From Lacticaseibacillus chiayiensis (GTDB lineage: Bacteria; Bacillota; Bacilli; Lactobacillales; Lactobacillaceae): 64,000 bases of DNA. Below are positions 51,954-61,442 of the stretch, one piece after another. Positions within the stretch are counted from its first letter, which is position 1. The number at the start of each line of letters is the position of its first letter. Location of the stretch: NCBI RefSeq assembly GCF_004123795.1, contig NZ_MSSM01000011.1, positions 107,832 to 171,831 of the forward strand, given 5' to 3'. The notes beneath the pieces are model-generated. The model worked only from the letters and a program-made list of their open reading frames with translations, was not told the origin of the DNA and made no database searches. The position numbers were made by a program, and so were the translations under genes.

Positions 51954-52937
51954 ATGCAAATGAATTTACTAGTCACTGGTGGCGCAGGCTTTATAGGCAG
52001 TAATTTTGTCAGATTTCAACGGCAAAATTACCCCGAAGATCTTGTTGTCAATCTTGACCAATTAACCTACGCAGGGAATATGCAGAACTTAGCTGATCTA
52101 AGAAAGGATAAACAGCATATCTTTGTTCGTGGAAACATTGGAAACCGAGAGTTGGTGGCATATTTGATTGAACAATATCACATCGATGCCATCGTCAATT
52201 TTGCCGCAGAGTCGCATGTCGACCGCAGTATCAAGCATCCAGCAATCTTTTATGAGACAAATGTTAAAGGGACATTGGCGCTTTTGTCTGAAGCTAAAAG
52301 GAGGCATTTAAAATTTTTACAGATTTCGACTGACGAGGTATACGGGTCACTGGATCAACGTGGATATTTCACCGAAGACTCGAAGTTGCAACCGAATTCG
52401 CCATATGCTGCCAGTAAAGCATCAGCAGACTTAAGTGTGCGTGCATTTTATGAGACTTATAAGGTTGATGTCAACATAACCCGCAGCTCGAACAACTATG
52501 GTCCATATCAATTTCCAGAGAAGTTAATCCCATTAATGGTCACCCATGGATTAACTGGAAAACAGTTGCCAATATATGGTGATGGCGAAAATATTCGTGA
52601 TTGGCTATACGTCGAGGACAATTGTCGCGCGATCGATTTGGTTCTTCGAAAAGGTAAGCCGGGCGAGATTTATAACGTCGGAGGGCACAATGAGCGAAGT
52701 AACAATGCGATTGTCCACGCAATTATCGACCAACTTGACTTATCAGAGGATCGCATTGAGTATGTTAAAGATCGCCTTGGCCACGACCAACGATATGCAC
52801 TCGACTCAACAAAGATCAATCGCAATTTAGGGTGGCAGCCGACCACCCCATTTGATACAGGCTTACGTAATACGGTTAATTGGTATACAACTCATCGTAC
52901 TTGGTGGCAACCACTTTTGGATAAAGAGAAGCTTTAA
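51954..52937 (+). CDS. rmlB: dTDP-glucose 4,6-dehydratase
   Basis: ATG at 51954 follows AAAAGGAG. The 327 residues match RmlB: NAD-binding TGGAGFIGS (8-16), FAAESHVDRS, the active-site STDEVYG (Asp-Glu acid/base pair), Tyr151-x3-Lys155 in YAASK, NNYGPYQFPEKLIP and DRLGHDQRYALD. It makes dTDP-4-keto-6-deoxyglucose for rhamnose. rmlA, rmlC and rmlD are not in the window. It stands 430 bases before wzd, so it is at the edge of the EPS cluster with separate transcription likely. Confidence 0.95.
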   Translation: MQMNLLVTGGAGFIGSNFVRFQRQNYPEDLVVNLDQLTYAGNMQNLADLRKDKQHIFVRGNIGNRELVAYLIEQYHIDAIVNFAAESHVDRSIKHPAIFYETNVKGTLALLSEAKRRHLKFLQISTDEVYGSLDQRGYFTEDSKLQPNSPYAASKASADLSVRAFYETYKVDVNITRSSNNYGPYQFPEKLIPLMVTHGLTGKQLPIYGDGENIRDWLYVEDNCRAIDLVLRKGKPGEIYNVGGHNERSNNAIVHAIIDQLDLSEDRIEYVKDRLGHDQRYALDSTKINRNLGWQPTTPFDTGLRNTVNWYTTHRTWWQPLLDKEKL

Positions 52938-53369
52938 AAAAGCTTAAGAATTGCCCATCAAAGACAAAATGGGTGAGTGTTAGTTCTCGAGCAAAGCAAA
53001 ACAACGCTTAATGAGTAGCATACAGCTGCGCTAATTCAGATATTCGTGCTAGTTTTTCAGTCAGAACTTAGACTGAAATAATTAAATCGCGTAATGGTTT
53101 TGACACTTGCCGTAAGAAATGTAAAGAGACTGTAACACAATCGTTATCAAGGATTACTATAATGGGCAAATGGCTTGTCTTTTTCCGACATGATGACAGC
53201 CGGCTCATTCCAAAGAGAGTCTCGTTTTTTTTAAATAGGTGGACTTGATGCTGCTTGCTAATGTATTATGCTTTGGAGTGGCTTTTTAAATTTTGCCATC
53301 AGTGCGGGTAGCATTGTTACGTATTTAAGAATTTGTTTTTAATCTTGGAATTAGGTGGGGAAAGAGTTC
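52938..53369 (+). promoter_or_regulatory. Leader region of the EPS operon
   Basis: A TATAAT at 53158-53163 fits a promoter for wzd, leaving a leader of about 200 bases. Within it a T8 run (53227-53234) follows a partly paired segment (GGCTCATTCCAAAGAGAG), a possible attenuator. A 28-codon frame starts at ATG 53162 without a ribosome site. No clear gene lies here. Confidence 0.4.
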
Positions 53370-54284
53370 ATGAACAAACAGATCGACCTTTCACAGTTGT
53401 GGCAAATCATCAAACGCAGCTTCCTAGCAATGGTCATCCTCGGCATTTTGGGGATGGCGGTAGCGTATTTTGGTGCAAAAACGTTAATAGCGCCAAAATA
53501 CGAGGCTGACACGTCGCTGCTGGTCAACCGGAAGCAGGATAATGATCCGAATATGCAATTGAATGCACAGCAAGCTGATGTGCAGATCATCAATACATAC
53601 AAAGATATCATTACACGACCGGTTGTTTTGCAAGCGGTGGCTGATGATTTAACCAGCCCGCAGCGTGTGATGACTAAGAAAGCAGAGAAAGCAGTTTATG
53701 GCACGCGATATAATGCGGCAACAGGCGTGCGAGAACGCTACGTTGTTGAAGACGCAAAACCGGCTCAGTACAAACTAAAGCCAGCGAAGTATACGAACTT
53801 GACGGCTGATGATCTGGCTAAGATGGTTTCGGTATCGACACAGCAGAACTCGCAAGTGTTTACAGTCAATGTCAAAGACACCGATCCGGTCCGAGCACGG
53901 GATATTGCAAATGAAGTTGCTAAGGTGTTTGAAAAAAAGATTGTTAAGATCATGAGCATTTCAAATGTTTCGGTTGTTTCGAAAGCCACAACAAACCGCT
54001 CACCAGTTTCACCGCGTCTGAAATTAATTTCGTTTGTTGGACTGGCAGTGGGTGTTTTGGTTGCCTTCATGTGGGGGCTTATCCGTGAACTGACTGATCA
54101 AACCGTTAAGGACATTGATTTTATTACCGACACACTTGGTTTGGTCAATCTCGGTGCAGTGAACTATATTCAACGGATGAAGGATATTGACCAAGTTATC
54201 CAAGCAAAAAAAGCAAAATACGATGATGACGTAGACAGTTTTGAGCAGTCTGATTTTCCACAGCGAAGTCGGCGTCGGGTTTGA
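53370..54284 (+). CDS. wzd: Wzz-type chain-length determinant / kinase activator Wzd
   Basis: ATG at 53370 (MNKQIDLSQLWQIIKRS) gives 304 residues. One helix near the N-terminus (about 20-40) and one at about 217-235 enclose an extracellular domain, the Wzz layout, with PKYEADTSLLVNRKQ and SPVSPRLKLI before the second helix. The cytoplasmic tail (FITDTLGLVNLGAVNYI onwards) activates the tyrosine kinase encoded next. It overlaps no gene; wze follows 14 bases later. Together they set EPS chain length. Confidence 0.92.
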   Translation: MNKQIDLSQLWQIIKRSFLAMVILGILGMAVAYFGAKTLIAPKYEADTSLLVNRKQDNDPNMQLNAQQADVQIINTYKDIITRPVVLQAVADDLTSPQRVMTKKAEKAVYGTRYNAATGVRERYVVEDAKPAQYKLKPAKYTNLTADDLAKMVSVSTQQNSQVFTVNVKDTDPVRARDIANEVAKVFEKKIVKIMSISNVSVVSKATTNRSPVSPRLKLISFVGLAVGVLVAFMWGLIRELTDQTVKDIDFITDTLGLVNLGAVNYIQRMKDIDQVIQAKKAKYDDDVDSFEQSDFPQRSRRRV

Positions 54285-54298
54285 GGAGGAAGCTAATC

Positions 54299-55045
54299 AT
54301 GAACTGGCCATTTAAGTTTGGTTTTAAACGAAATCAAGAAGATCAAGAATCCCAAAAAAATGGGGTTATGTTAGTTACGTACGCCGAACCCAAACATGTT
54401 ATTTCTGAACAATATCGTACCGTTCGTACCAATATTGAATTCGCATCTGCTGCTTTAGACAAGTGTCAGGTTGTCATGTTTACTTCTTCTACGATGTCTG
54501 AAGGGAAGTCAACGGTCTCCGCGAATGTTGCAGTAACATGGGCCCAAGCCGGGAAAAAAGTTTTGCTCATTGATGCCGATCTTCGCCGACCGACCGTTCA
54601 CGCGACTTTTAGGAAGCTTAATCTTGATGGGGTTACGACAATATTAACTGGCAAAACAAAGCCCAGTGAAGTTGTAGAAGAAACGTTTGTTGACAATTTA
54701 AGCATTATTTCCTCAGGCCCGATTCCGCCCAATCCTTCTGAATTACTAAATTCCAAGCGGATGGGTGATTTGTTGAACTGGGCCCGCGAGAATTTCGACA
54801 TCATTGTTCTAGATGCGCCACCGGTCTTAGCTGTATCCGATGTACAAGTGTTAGTACCAAGGACAGATGGGGTTGTCATTGTTTCTAACCTTGGCAAAAC
54901 GTTAAAGGGTGACTTGCAGCGAACTGTGGAAGTCTTAAAGCTGGCAAAAGCCCATATTCTTGGATCAGTCGAACGTGTGAGATCTCGGCATGGTGATCGA
55001 GGTTACGGGTATGGTTACGGATACGGTTATCAAAGTAACGTGTAA
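54299..55045 (+). CDS. wze: EPS tyrosine autokinase Wze (CpsD-like)
   Basis: ATG at 54299 follows GAGGAGG. The 248-residue protein has the BY-kinase set: Walker A STMSEGKST (64-72), Walker A' LLIDADLRRP (89-98) and Walker B IIVLDAPP, and ends in a tyrosine cluster YGYGYGYGYQ that is autophosphorylated. With Wzd it cycles to regulate EPS polymer length and export. A hairpin follows its stop codon. Confidence 0.94.
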   Translation: MNWPFKFGFKRNQEDQESQKNGVMLVTYAEPKHVISEQYRTVRTNIEFASAALDKCQVVMFTSSTMSEGKSTVSANVAVTWAQAGKKVLLIDADLRRPTVHATFRKLNLDGVTTILTGKTKPSEVVEETFVDNLSIISSGPIPPNPSELLNSKRMGDLLNWARENFDIIVLDAPPVLAVSDVQVLVPRTDGVVIVSNLGKTLKGDLQRTVEVLKLAKAHILGSVERVRSRHGDRGYGYGYGYGYQSNV

Positions 55046-55075
55046 CTTTTGGCAAATGAAAATTGCCAAAAAGTA
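55046..55075 (+). promoter_or_regulatory. Hairpin between wze and glf
   Basis: CTTTTGGCAA pairs with TTGCCAAAAAG around ATGAAAA, immediately after the wze stop, with TATTTTC following. It may act as a partial terminator or RNA stabiliser, lowering expression of glf and later genes relative to wzd-wze. Confidence 0.6.
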
Positions 55076-55130
55076 TTTTCAAAGTTTAAATTGATGACGC
55101 AAAAGCTTAATTTGGGGGATTAGCGACACT

Positions 55131-56249
55131 ATGAAACTACTAATTGTCGGCGCCGGCTTGTTTGGAGCCACGGTAGCACGAGAACGCGCGTTACTGGGCG
55201 ATGAGGTCAATGTAATTGAAAAGCGTCCGCATATTGCGGGTAACATTTATACCGAAAATATTGAAGGCATTCAAGTCCATAAATATGGTGCACATATTTT
55301 TCATACTAGCAATCAAGCGGTTTGGGACTATATCAATCAGTTTGCGACGTTTAATCGTTATACAAACGAGGTCATCGCAAATTACAAAGGTGAGATTTAT
55401 AACCTGCCATTTAATATGAACACGTTCAATAAAATGTGGGGTGTTATTACACCAGCCGAGGCAGAAGCTAAAATCATTGAACAAAGATCAGCTATGGCTG
55501 GAAAGAAACCAACGAACCTAGAGGAACAAGCTATTTCTCTAGTGGGGACCGATATCTATCGGAAGCTGATCAAAGATTATACGGCTAAACAGTGGGGACG
55601 TGATCCAAAAGAACTTCCCGCCTTTATTATTCGCCGTCTACCAGTTCGGTTTACGTATGACAATAACTACTTCAATGATCGGTATCAAGGCATCCCTGAA
55701 GGCGGATATACTCAGATTGTTGAGAAAATGCTTGACCGGCCTAACATTCACGTTGAACTTAATACCGACTTTTTGGATCATAAGCAGGAATATTTAAGCC
55801 GGTATGACAAGGTAATTTATACCGGAATGATTGACCAGTTCTTTGATTATCAGCTGGGGACGCTTGAATATCGAAGCTTGCGGTTTGAGACAGAGGTATT
55901 GGATATCGATAATTTTCAAGGGAACGCTGTTGTTAATTATACCGATGCTGAAACGCCCTTCACGCGAATTATTGAACATAAGCACTTCGAGTTTGGTAAG
56001 AGCAACCCGAAAAAAACGGTTATTACACATGAGTATCCGGCCAGCTGGTCGAAGGGCGATGAACCATATTATCCAGTCAATAACTCGGAAAACAATCACT
56101 TGTTTACAAGTTATCGCGAGTTAGCTGCCAAGGAGACACCCCAAGTTGCTTTCGGTGGGCGTTTAGGCCTCTATCGTTATTACAATATGGATCAGGTTAT
56201 TGCAGCGGCTCTGCAATTTCTTCAAGGAGATTTTTTTAAGGATAATTAG
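55131..56249 (+). CDS. glf: UDP-galactopyranose mutase
   Basis: Glf is a flavoenzyme converting UDP-Galp to UDP-Galf. The 372 residues show the FAD-binding start LLIVGAGLFGATVARE, EKRPHIAGN, KYGAHIFHT, ANYKGEIYNLPFNM, KDYTAKQWGRDPKELP, VRFTYDNNYFNDRYQGIPEGGYT and the ending FGGRLGLYRYYNMDQVI (conserved Arg). The family's motifs are all present. The start follows GGGGG. It implies galactofuranose in the EPS, in line with a galactofuranosyltransferase-like gene downstream. Confidence 0.97.
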   Translation: MKLLIVGAGLFGATVARERALLGDEVNVIEKRPHIAGNIYTENIEGIQVHKYGAHIFHTSNQAVWDYINQFATFNRYTNEVIANYKGEIYNLPFNMNTFNKMWGVITPAEAEAKIIEQRSAMAGKKPTNLEEQAISLVGTDIYRKLIKDYTAKQWGRDPKELPAFIIRRLPVRFTYDNNYFNDRYQGIPEGGYTQIVEKMLDRPNIHVELNTDFLDHKQEYLSRYDKVIYTGMIDQFFDYQLGTLEYRSLRFETEVLDIDNFQGNAVVNYTDAETPFTRIIEHKHFEFGKSNPKKTVITHEYPASWSKGDEPYYPVNNSENNHLFTSYRELAAKETPQVAFGGRLGLYRYYNMDQVIAAALQFLQGDFFKDN

Positions 56250-56322
56250 TCTCCTGATTCATTGATAATACGTAGAAAAGAGGTGGACGGTCACGAAAGT
56301 TGTCAAGAATCTCCTGTGGAAC

Positions 56323-57717
56323 ATGGGCTATCAGGTTTTCATTCTTTTGTTGCCGATCATAACCATCCCATATGTTTCACGTATTCTTGGACCAACCGGC
56401 ATCGGTATCAATGCTTTCACAAATTCGATTGTTCAATATTTTGTGTTATTTGGAACGCTTGGACTAACGATGTATGGTAATCGCGAAGTAGCTTACCGAC
56501 GCGATGATCCGAAGAGACTTTCAAGCCTGTTTTGGGAATTAACGGTTCTTCGTGTAGTAACAACTGGCATCGCCACGATACTTTACATTGGCTTTATTTT
56601 GATAGTGGGCGAATATCAGACTTTTTATCTGATCCAGGGCCTTTTGTTAATTGCAACGGCTATTGACGTTTCATGGTTTTTCCAAGGATTGGAAGAGTTC
56701 CGGATTACCGTCTTAAGAAATACCCTAGTTAAGATAATTTCCTTAATATTGATCTTTGCATTGGTTAGAACCAAAAATGATCTTGGACTGTATATTTTAA
56801 TTCTAACGGGCTCTCAGGTGTTTGGGAACATGACGTTATTGCCGTATTTAAAAAGGTATGTCAGGGTTCCACACTTAAGAGATTTGAGAATAATCGATCA
56901 CTTGAGGCCAACATTGCAGATGTTCATACCGCAGATTGCGACACAGGTTTATTTGCAACTTAACAAGACTATGCTAGGTGCTTTAGTAGGCGTGCAAGCT
57001 TCTGGCTTTTATGACAACTCTGATAAGATTGTGAAGATCATTTTAGCCATTGTGACAGCGACGGGAACGGTTTTGTTGCCCCACACTGCGCACAGCTTTG
57101 CCCAAGGGAAGCATGATGAAGTTGAAGCATCGCTAGACAAGTCAATGCATTTCATTTTGGTTATTGCATTTCCACTTGCAGCGGGATTAGCTGGAGTAGC
57201 GCCGGTATTTACAAAGATCTTTTTTGGAGCTGGATTTGGTCCTGTCTCTGACTTGTTGATTATTGAGTCGATCGTTATTGTCCTTATTGGTATTAGCAAC
57301 GCAACCGGTGTTCAGTATTTACTTCCGACAAATCAGCTAAAGCCCTTTACGATTTCAGTTGTTTTGGGTGCAATTTCGAATATCATCTTGAATGTTCCGT
57401 TTATTTTATTTTTAGGAAGTAATGGGGCCATGATAGCGACAGTCTTGTCAGAGTTGTTGGTGACTGTTTATCAACTTGAAAAAGTTAAAAGTCAGCTTAG
57501 GCTCCATATGATTTTTCATGAGGTTTGGAAATATCTGGTGGCCGCTTTGATTATGAGTGTGAGCGTCCGGATCTTTATTGGCGTATTATCAGTAGTTAGT
57601 CTGGTAACTTTATTTGGTGCCATCATTTATGGTACTGTTATTTATATAGTGGCATTATTCATGCTCCGTCCGATCATACTCCTGGAGATGTTGGCCTCTT
57701 TAAAAAAATTTCACTGA
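56323..57717 (+). CDS. wzx: EPS repeat-unit flippase Wzx
   Basis: The first standard start in frame is ATG 56323, which gives 464 residues but has no ribosome site. The frame is open upstream, and AGAGGTGG stands seven bases before ACG at 56293, from which the protein would read (M)KVVKNLLWNMGYQVF, the natural N-terminus of this family. So the gene may use ACG or have lost its ATG. The protein has about 12 to 14 helices typical of polysaccharide transporters (LPIITIPYVSRILGPTGIGI, DVSWFFQGLEEFRI, IPQIATQVYLQLNKTMLG). It moves lipid-linked repeat units across the membrane. Confidence 0.9.
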   Translation: MGYQVFILLLPIITIPYVSRILGPTGIGINAFTNSIVQYFVLFGTLGLTMYGNREVAYRRDDPKRLSSLFWELTVLRVVTTGIATILYIGFILIVGEYQTFYLIQGLLLIATAIDVSWFFQGLEEFRITVLRNTLVKIISLILIFALVRTKNDLGLYILILTGSQVFGNMTLLPYLKRYVRVPHLRDLRIIDHLRPTLQMFIPQIATQVYLQLNKTMLGALVGVQASGFYDNSDKIVKIILAIVTATGTVLLPHTAHSFAQGKHDEVEASLDKSMHFILVIAFPLAAGLAGVAPVFTKIFFGAGFGPVSDLLIIESIVIVLIGISNATGVQYLLPTNQLKPFTISVVLGAISNIILNVPFILFLGSNGAMIATVLSELLVTVYQLEKVKSQLRLHMIFHEVWKYLVAALIMSVSVRIFIGVLSVVSLVTLFGAIIYGTVIYIVALFMLRPIILLEMLASLKKFH

Positions 57718-57792
57718 CTATTTTTCTATAGTGATTCCACCTACAACCAAACTATAATGAAAAAAACAAGTACAGAAACGTAAGGAGAAAGA

Positions 57793-59154
57793 ATGCTCCC
57801 ATTAGCCTTTACTTTAGTTCTGATTTTTATATCAGCGTACTTTTTAAATAATAGGGAATTAATGTCCCCAGCCGTGTTGTATTCAGGTTCATTTGCATTT
57901 AGTGGATTGTGGGCTTTAGCCTATGCAGGAAAATGGTTCTTAGACCCTTCCTCGTTAACCACTCTAGTTTTAGTTGGTGGTGGCCTAGAGTTTGTTTTCG
58001 TTTCTTGGTTCATTCATCTCTTTTTCAGTACAGTACGGTCACAGCAATTAGTAAACGCACAGAATAAAAAAAATGCATTAGACAATAAGAAAGCAGATGT
58101 TGAGAGCAACACGATTGTACCGTGGAACATCGCTACATGGAAAACTGTACTTATTGTCGTTGTATTGTTAATTGGTATTGTCTACACGATCTATGAGATT
58201 AAGAAAGTTGCTGGAGACATGTCTTTGGGTGATGCCATTTACTATGTTAGAGTTCAGACGATCTTCACAGTTAATGGCAATACCCTACCGCGTTCAGTAA
58301 GTATCATTAGAAATTTTTCTTTGAGTTGCGGCTTCTTTTTTGGGTATCTCTTAGCTCGCGAGCGTGTTTATTTTCATACGTTATCACCTGCGAATATCGT
58401 AATAGTTTTGTTGGCAATTGTGACGACATTGTTGATGGGTGATAGGACTGAGATGATCGTTGTTCTGATTGCGGTCTTCTGTTACTATTACTGCTTATCA
58501 CGAACCAGGAAAAACTGGTCGAGGCCAAAGAATAAAAAATTCATCGCAGGTGTCATTACCGTGGGGATCGTAGTCTTACTTGTTTTCCCAGAGATTGCAA
58601 AGCTTTTGGGGCGAGAAAATGATGCTGGGGCAAACAGTCTCGATTATTTATCGGTTTATATAGGTGCGGAAATTAAGAACCTAGATACATTTTTGCGAAC
58701 TACAACGATTCCTGTATCGGGTTCAGTGTGGGGAAGCCAGACTTTTGTAAACATACTTCCTTGGTTTGCCAAAATCTTTAACTTCACTTTGCCTCCGGAA
58801 GGTTTAATTTTGCCATTTCAGACGGTCAATGGAGTTTATCTCGGTAACGTTTATACGACGTATTATGCTTATCTGTATGATTTTGGCCTTTGGGGTGTAT
58901 TCACTTTGGTTCCTGTAATGGCAGGGGTTAGTCAATTATTTTTCGAGCGAATTCTTGCAACTAAAAATCCCAATCATGTTCCGTATAGCATTTTAATTTA
59001 TTCTAATATTGTTAGCGCCCTTGTACTATCATTCTTTTCAAACAAATTCTTCGAGCAGATAGTTGGACGCTCATTTGTTCTTGTAATCCTCTTCTGGGTT
59101 TTTTTGAATTTCTTTATCTTTGAGACGGGATTTCGCAAATCAAAGAGTAGATAA
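57793..59154 (+). CDS. wzy: EPS polymerase Wzy
   Basis: ATG follows AAGGAGAAAG. The 453-residue protein has about 10 to 12 membrane helices and a large periplasm-equivalent loop (about residues 290-350, with YIGAEIKNLDTFLR and PFQTVNGVYLGNVYTTYYAYLYDFG). The latter fits O-antigen polymerase-type proteins of Gram-positive EPS clusters. Sequence identity in this family is low, so the call rests on topology, position after wzx and the loop motif. Confidence 0.82.
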   Translation: MLPLAFTLVLIFISAYFLNNRELMSPAVLYSGSFAFSGLWALAYAGKWFLDPSSLTTLVLVGGGLEFVFVSWFIHLFFSTVRSQQLVNAQNKKNALDNKKADVESNTIVPWNIATWKTVLIVVVLLIGIVYTIYEIKKVAGDMSLGDAIYYVRVQTIFTVNGNTLPRSVSIIRNFSLSCGFFFGYLLARERVYFHTLSPANIVIVLLAIVTTLLMGDRTEMIVVLIAVFCYYYCLSRTRKNWSRPKNKKFIAGVITVGIVVLLVFPEIAKLLGRENDAGANSLDYLSVYIGAEIKNLDTFLRTTTIPVSGSVWGSQTFVNILPWFAKIFNFTLPPEGLILPFQTVNGVYLGNVYTTYYAYLYDFGLWGVFTLVPVMAGVSQLFFERILATKNPNHVPYSILIYSNIVSALVLSFFSNKFFEQIVGRSFVLVILFWVFLNFFIFETGFRKSKSR

Positions 59155-59194
59155 ATATTATACGTACACAGGTTCATAAAGAAAGTGGGAAATT

Positions 59195-60253
59195 ATGAGT
59201 TGCTTTAATATTCAGTCAATTAACGATACTGCCGGAGGTCAATCAGTTGCCGTAAGTAAACCGATTGCTGATACCATTAAGACTTTGTCGAGAGTGGGGT
59301 CAATTGACATGGGATCAATTGATTCATTGCCAAATTTTCTAAGCAAGAAATTAATTTCGTATAGAGCTTTGAGGAATTATTTTAGTCGTGTCAAATTAGG
59401 GGATACAATATTTGTTCAATACCCTTTATATATTTCTTATCCTGCTTTTCTACAGGTCATCTATTATCTGCGAATCATTAAGCATTGTAAACTCATATTC
59501 ATTGTTCACGACCTTAACTCCCTACGTATTGATCCGACGATAGGGTTACGAGGAATGGGACATACAAATGACGGCGGACGTTCACTAAAAAACGAGCTTA
59601 GAATACTTAAACTTGCCTCGGACATTTTAGTGCCAACAGAGGCTATGCGAGAATTTCTCAAGAATACGAATAAAGTGTCAGCAAACATAATTGTTTTTGG
59701 TTTATATGAACATTTGACTGACTCTCTTGAGATCCCAAGATTTAAAAAGAAACAAACGATGATATTTGCTGGGAACTTGAACAAGGCTGGCTTTTTAGAG
59801 GAACTTGGTAATTCCGATTTTCATTACGAAATATATGGGAAAAAACCTTCCAGTTTTGATTTGCCAAAAAATCTTGACTATCGGGGCGCTTTTGCTTCTA
59901 ACGAGTTAGCCGGTCAATTCAAAGGCGGTTTTGGTTTAGTTTGGGATGGTTTCTCGTCTAACGGTATTTCTGGTGTAATGGGAGAATATTTGCGTTACAA
60001 TAGTCCTTTTAAAGCATCCATGTTTTTGTCTAGTGGACTACCTATTGTTGTCTGGGAACAGGCAGCCATAGCTGATTTTGTTAGGCAACAACATCTTGGC
60101 ATAACTGTTAGTTCACTCAAAGAAGCAGAGTTGATTATACGAGACTTAACTGACGAGCAATACGCTGAACTTGCCGTTAACGTTCGAACTTTTGCACTGC
60201 AGTTGAGGCAGGGTGTCCATTTTATAAGGGCAATTAAAGATGCGCTCGCGTAA
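59195..60253 (+). CDS. Galactofuranosyltransferase-like glycosyltransferase
   Basis: ATG follows AAGTGGGA. The 352-residue protein starts with SCFNIQSINDTAGGQSVAVS, has FVQYPLYISYPAFLQVIYYL, IFIVHDLNSLRI, LRILKLASDILVPTEAM, then GFGLVWDGFSSNGISG, GEYLRYNSPFKASMFLSSGL and PIVVWEQAAIADFV. These fit the beta-1,6-galactofuranosyltransferase type of lactic acid bacteria, which has GT-B folds. With glf nearby, transfer of Galf to the repeat unit is likely. The N-terminus lacks a signal peptide; it acts at the inner face of the membrane. Confidence 0.82.
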   Translation: MSCFNIQSINDTAGGQSVAVSKPIADTIKTLSRVGSIDMGSIDSLPNFLSKKLISYRALRNYFSRVKLGDTIFVQYPLYISYPAFLQVIYYLRIIKHCKLIFIVHDLNSLRIDPTIGLRGMGHTNDGGRSLKNELRILKLASDILVPTEAMREFLKNTNKVSANIIVFGLYEHLTDSLEIPRFKKKQTMIFAGNLNKAGFLEELGNSDFHYEIYGKKPSSFDLPKNLDYRGAFASNELAGQFKGGFGLVWDGFSSNGISGVMGEYLRYNSPFKASMFLSSGLPIVVWEQAAIADFVRQQHLGITVSSLKEAELIIRDLTDEQYAELAVNVRTFALQLRQGVHFIRAIKDALA

Positions 60254-60291
60254 GTTTAACCAAAGGAGCTCGGTAGAGAGGGGTAATTATA

Positions 60292-61440
60292 TTGAAAGTT
60301 CTGCTGGTGGGAGATTTTCAATACGGTAGCGGTATGACTGTTTATATGATGAATACATACAAACAACTTTCGAAGCAGGGCGTTATTGTGGAATGCCTGA
60401 GTTATTCGGGTAAACATGACTTTGAAAAAGAAACAGCCGCTTTGGGATGGCCGATGCATTATGTGACTCGGGTAGGCAAGAATCCGATAAAGCATTGGAA
60501 TGACTGGGTGCGTTTTTGTAAAAAACAAAAGAACGCATATGACATCATTCATTTTAATTATTCTTCATCTTGGAATTTCCTTCCAGTTGTATGCGCACAT
60601 CGTTTTACGAAAGCAAAATTGGTAGTACAATCTCACAACACTGATTATAGTAAGCCGATCAAACCAAGATATTTTAGAGCTGTTTTAAATATTGCAAATA
60701 AAACAGGTAAACACATTTTTTCTAGGATTAGTGATCTAAAACTTGGCGTGTCAGACGAAAGCTTAAAATGGATGTTTGGCAGTGATCAAGGCGGGATTGT
60801 TTTGAAAAATGGCATTGATCTTTCTAAGTTTTCCTTCTCCGAGAATTGGCGCTCATTGTTACGTCAATCAATTAAGGTGAACCGAACTACGTGGGTTATT
60901 GGTGTGGTTGGAGTCCTAACGGAACGCAAAAACCCATTTTTTTCTTTAAAAATATTTGAGGCTCTTCATGCAATGCATTCAGATAGCCATCTTGTCATTA
61001 TTGGCAGTGGTAATCTGCGAAATGCGCTTCAACAAGAAGTCCATAAAAAAGATCTGGAGAAGTCAGTTTCTTTTATAAGCCATACTAACATTATAAATGA
61101 ATGGTATGCAGCGTTTGACGTTTTGATCTTTCCATCATTATTTGAAGGATTTGGTTTTGTTCCTCTTGAAGCGCAAGTCTCTGGACTTCGTGTTATTGCC
61201 TCTGACCAGATTCCATCTGATGTGATGTTAACAAATAGTATTACAGAATTGACCTTAGATGATCCAGAGACATGGGTTAAAAACATAATATCATACTTAG
61301 ATGAATTGCCGTTGGAGCGCAAAGCAGTTGGGGATAGAAACACAAAGATGATCGATAATGCGGGATATTCAATTGAATCCTCTGCAGCTACTCTGCAACA
61401 ATTGTTTAAGGGATTGTTAATGAGGGAAGGGAGTGTGTAG
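60292..61440 (+). CDS. Glycosyltransferase, GT4-type (GT-B)
   Basis: TTG at 60292 follows AGAGGGG. The 382-residue protein has the N-terminal Rossmann part (VLLVGDFQYGSGMTVYMM, DIIHFNYSSSWN, VVQSHNTDYS) and the C-terminal nucleotide-sugar domain: IGVVGVLTERKNPFFSLKIF, LVIIGSGNLRNAL, FPSLFEGFGFVPLEAQ (the E-x7-E region) and SGLRVIASDQIP. The sugar donor is unknown. It adds one sugar to the EPS repeat unit. Confidence 0.9.
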   Translation: MKVLLVGDFQYGSGMTVYMMNTYKQLSKQGVIVECLSYSGKHDFEKETAALGWPMHYVTRVGKNPIKHWNDWVRFCKKQKNAYDIIHFNYSSSWNFLPVVCAHRFTKAKLVVQSHNTDYSKPIKPRYFRAVLNIANKTGKHIFSRISDLKLGVSDESLKWMFGSDQGGIVLKNGIDLSKFSFSENWRSLLRQSIKVNRTTWVIGVVGVLTERKNPFFSLKIFEALHAMHSDSHLVIIGSGNLRNALQQEVHKKDLEKSVSFISHTNIINEWYAAFDVLIFPSLFEGFGFVPLEAQVSGLRVIASDQIPSDVMLTNSITELTLDDPETWVKNIISYLDELPLERKAVGDRNTKMIDNAGYSIESSAATLQQLFKGLLMREGSV

Positions 61441-61442
61441 GT

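Noticed and set aside
53162..53248. 28-codon frame in the EPS leader
   Set aside because: The ATG overlaps the -10 box and has no ribosome site; it reads through a T run and is probably untranslated leader.
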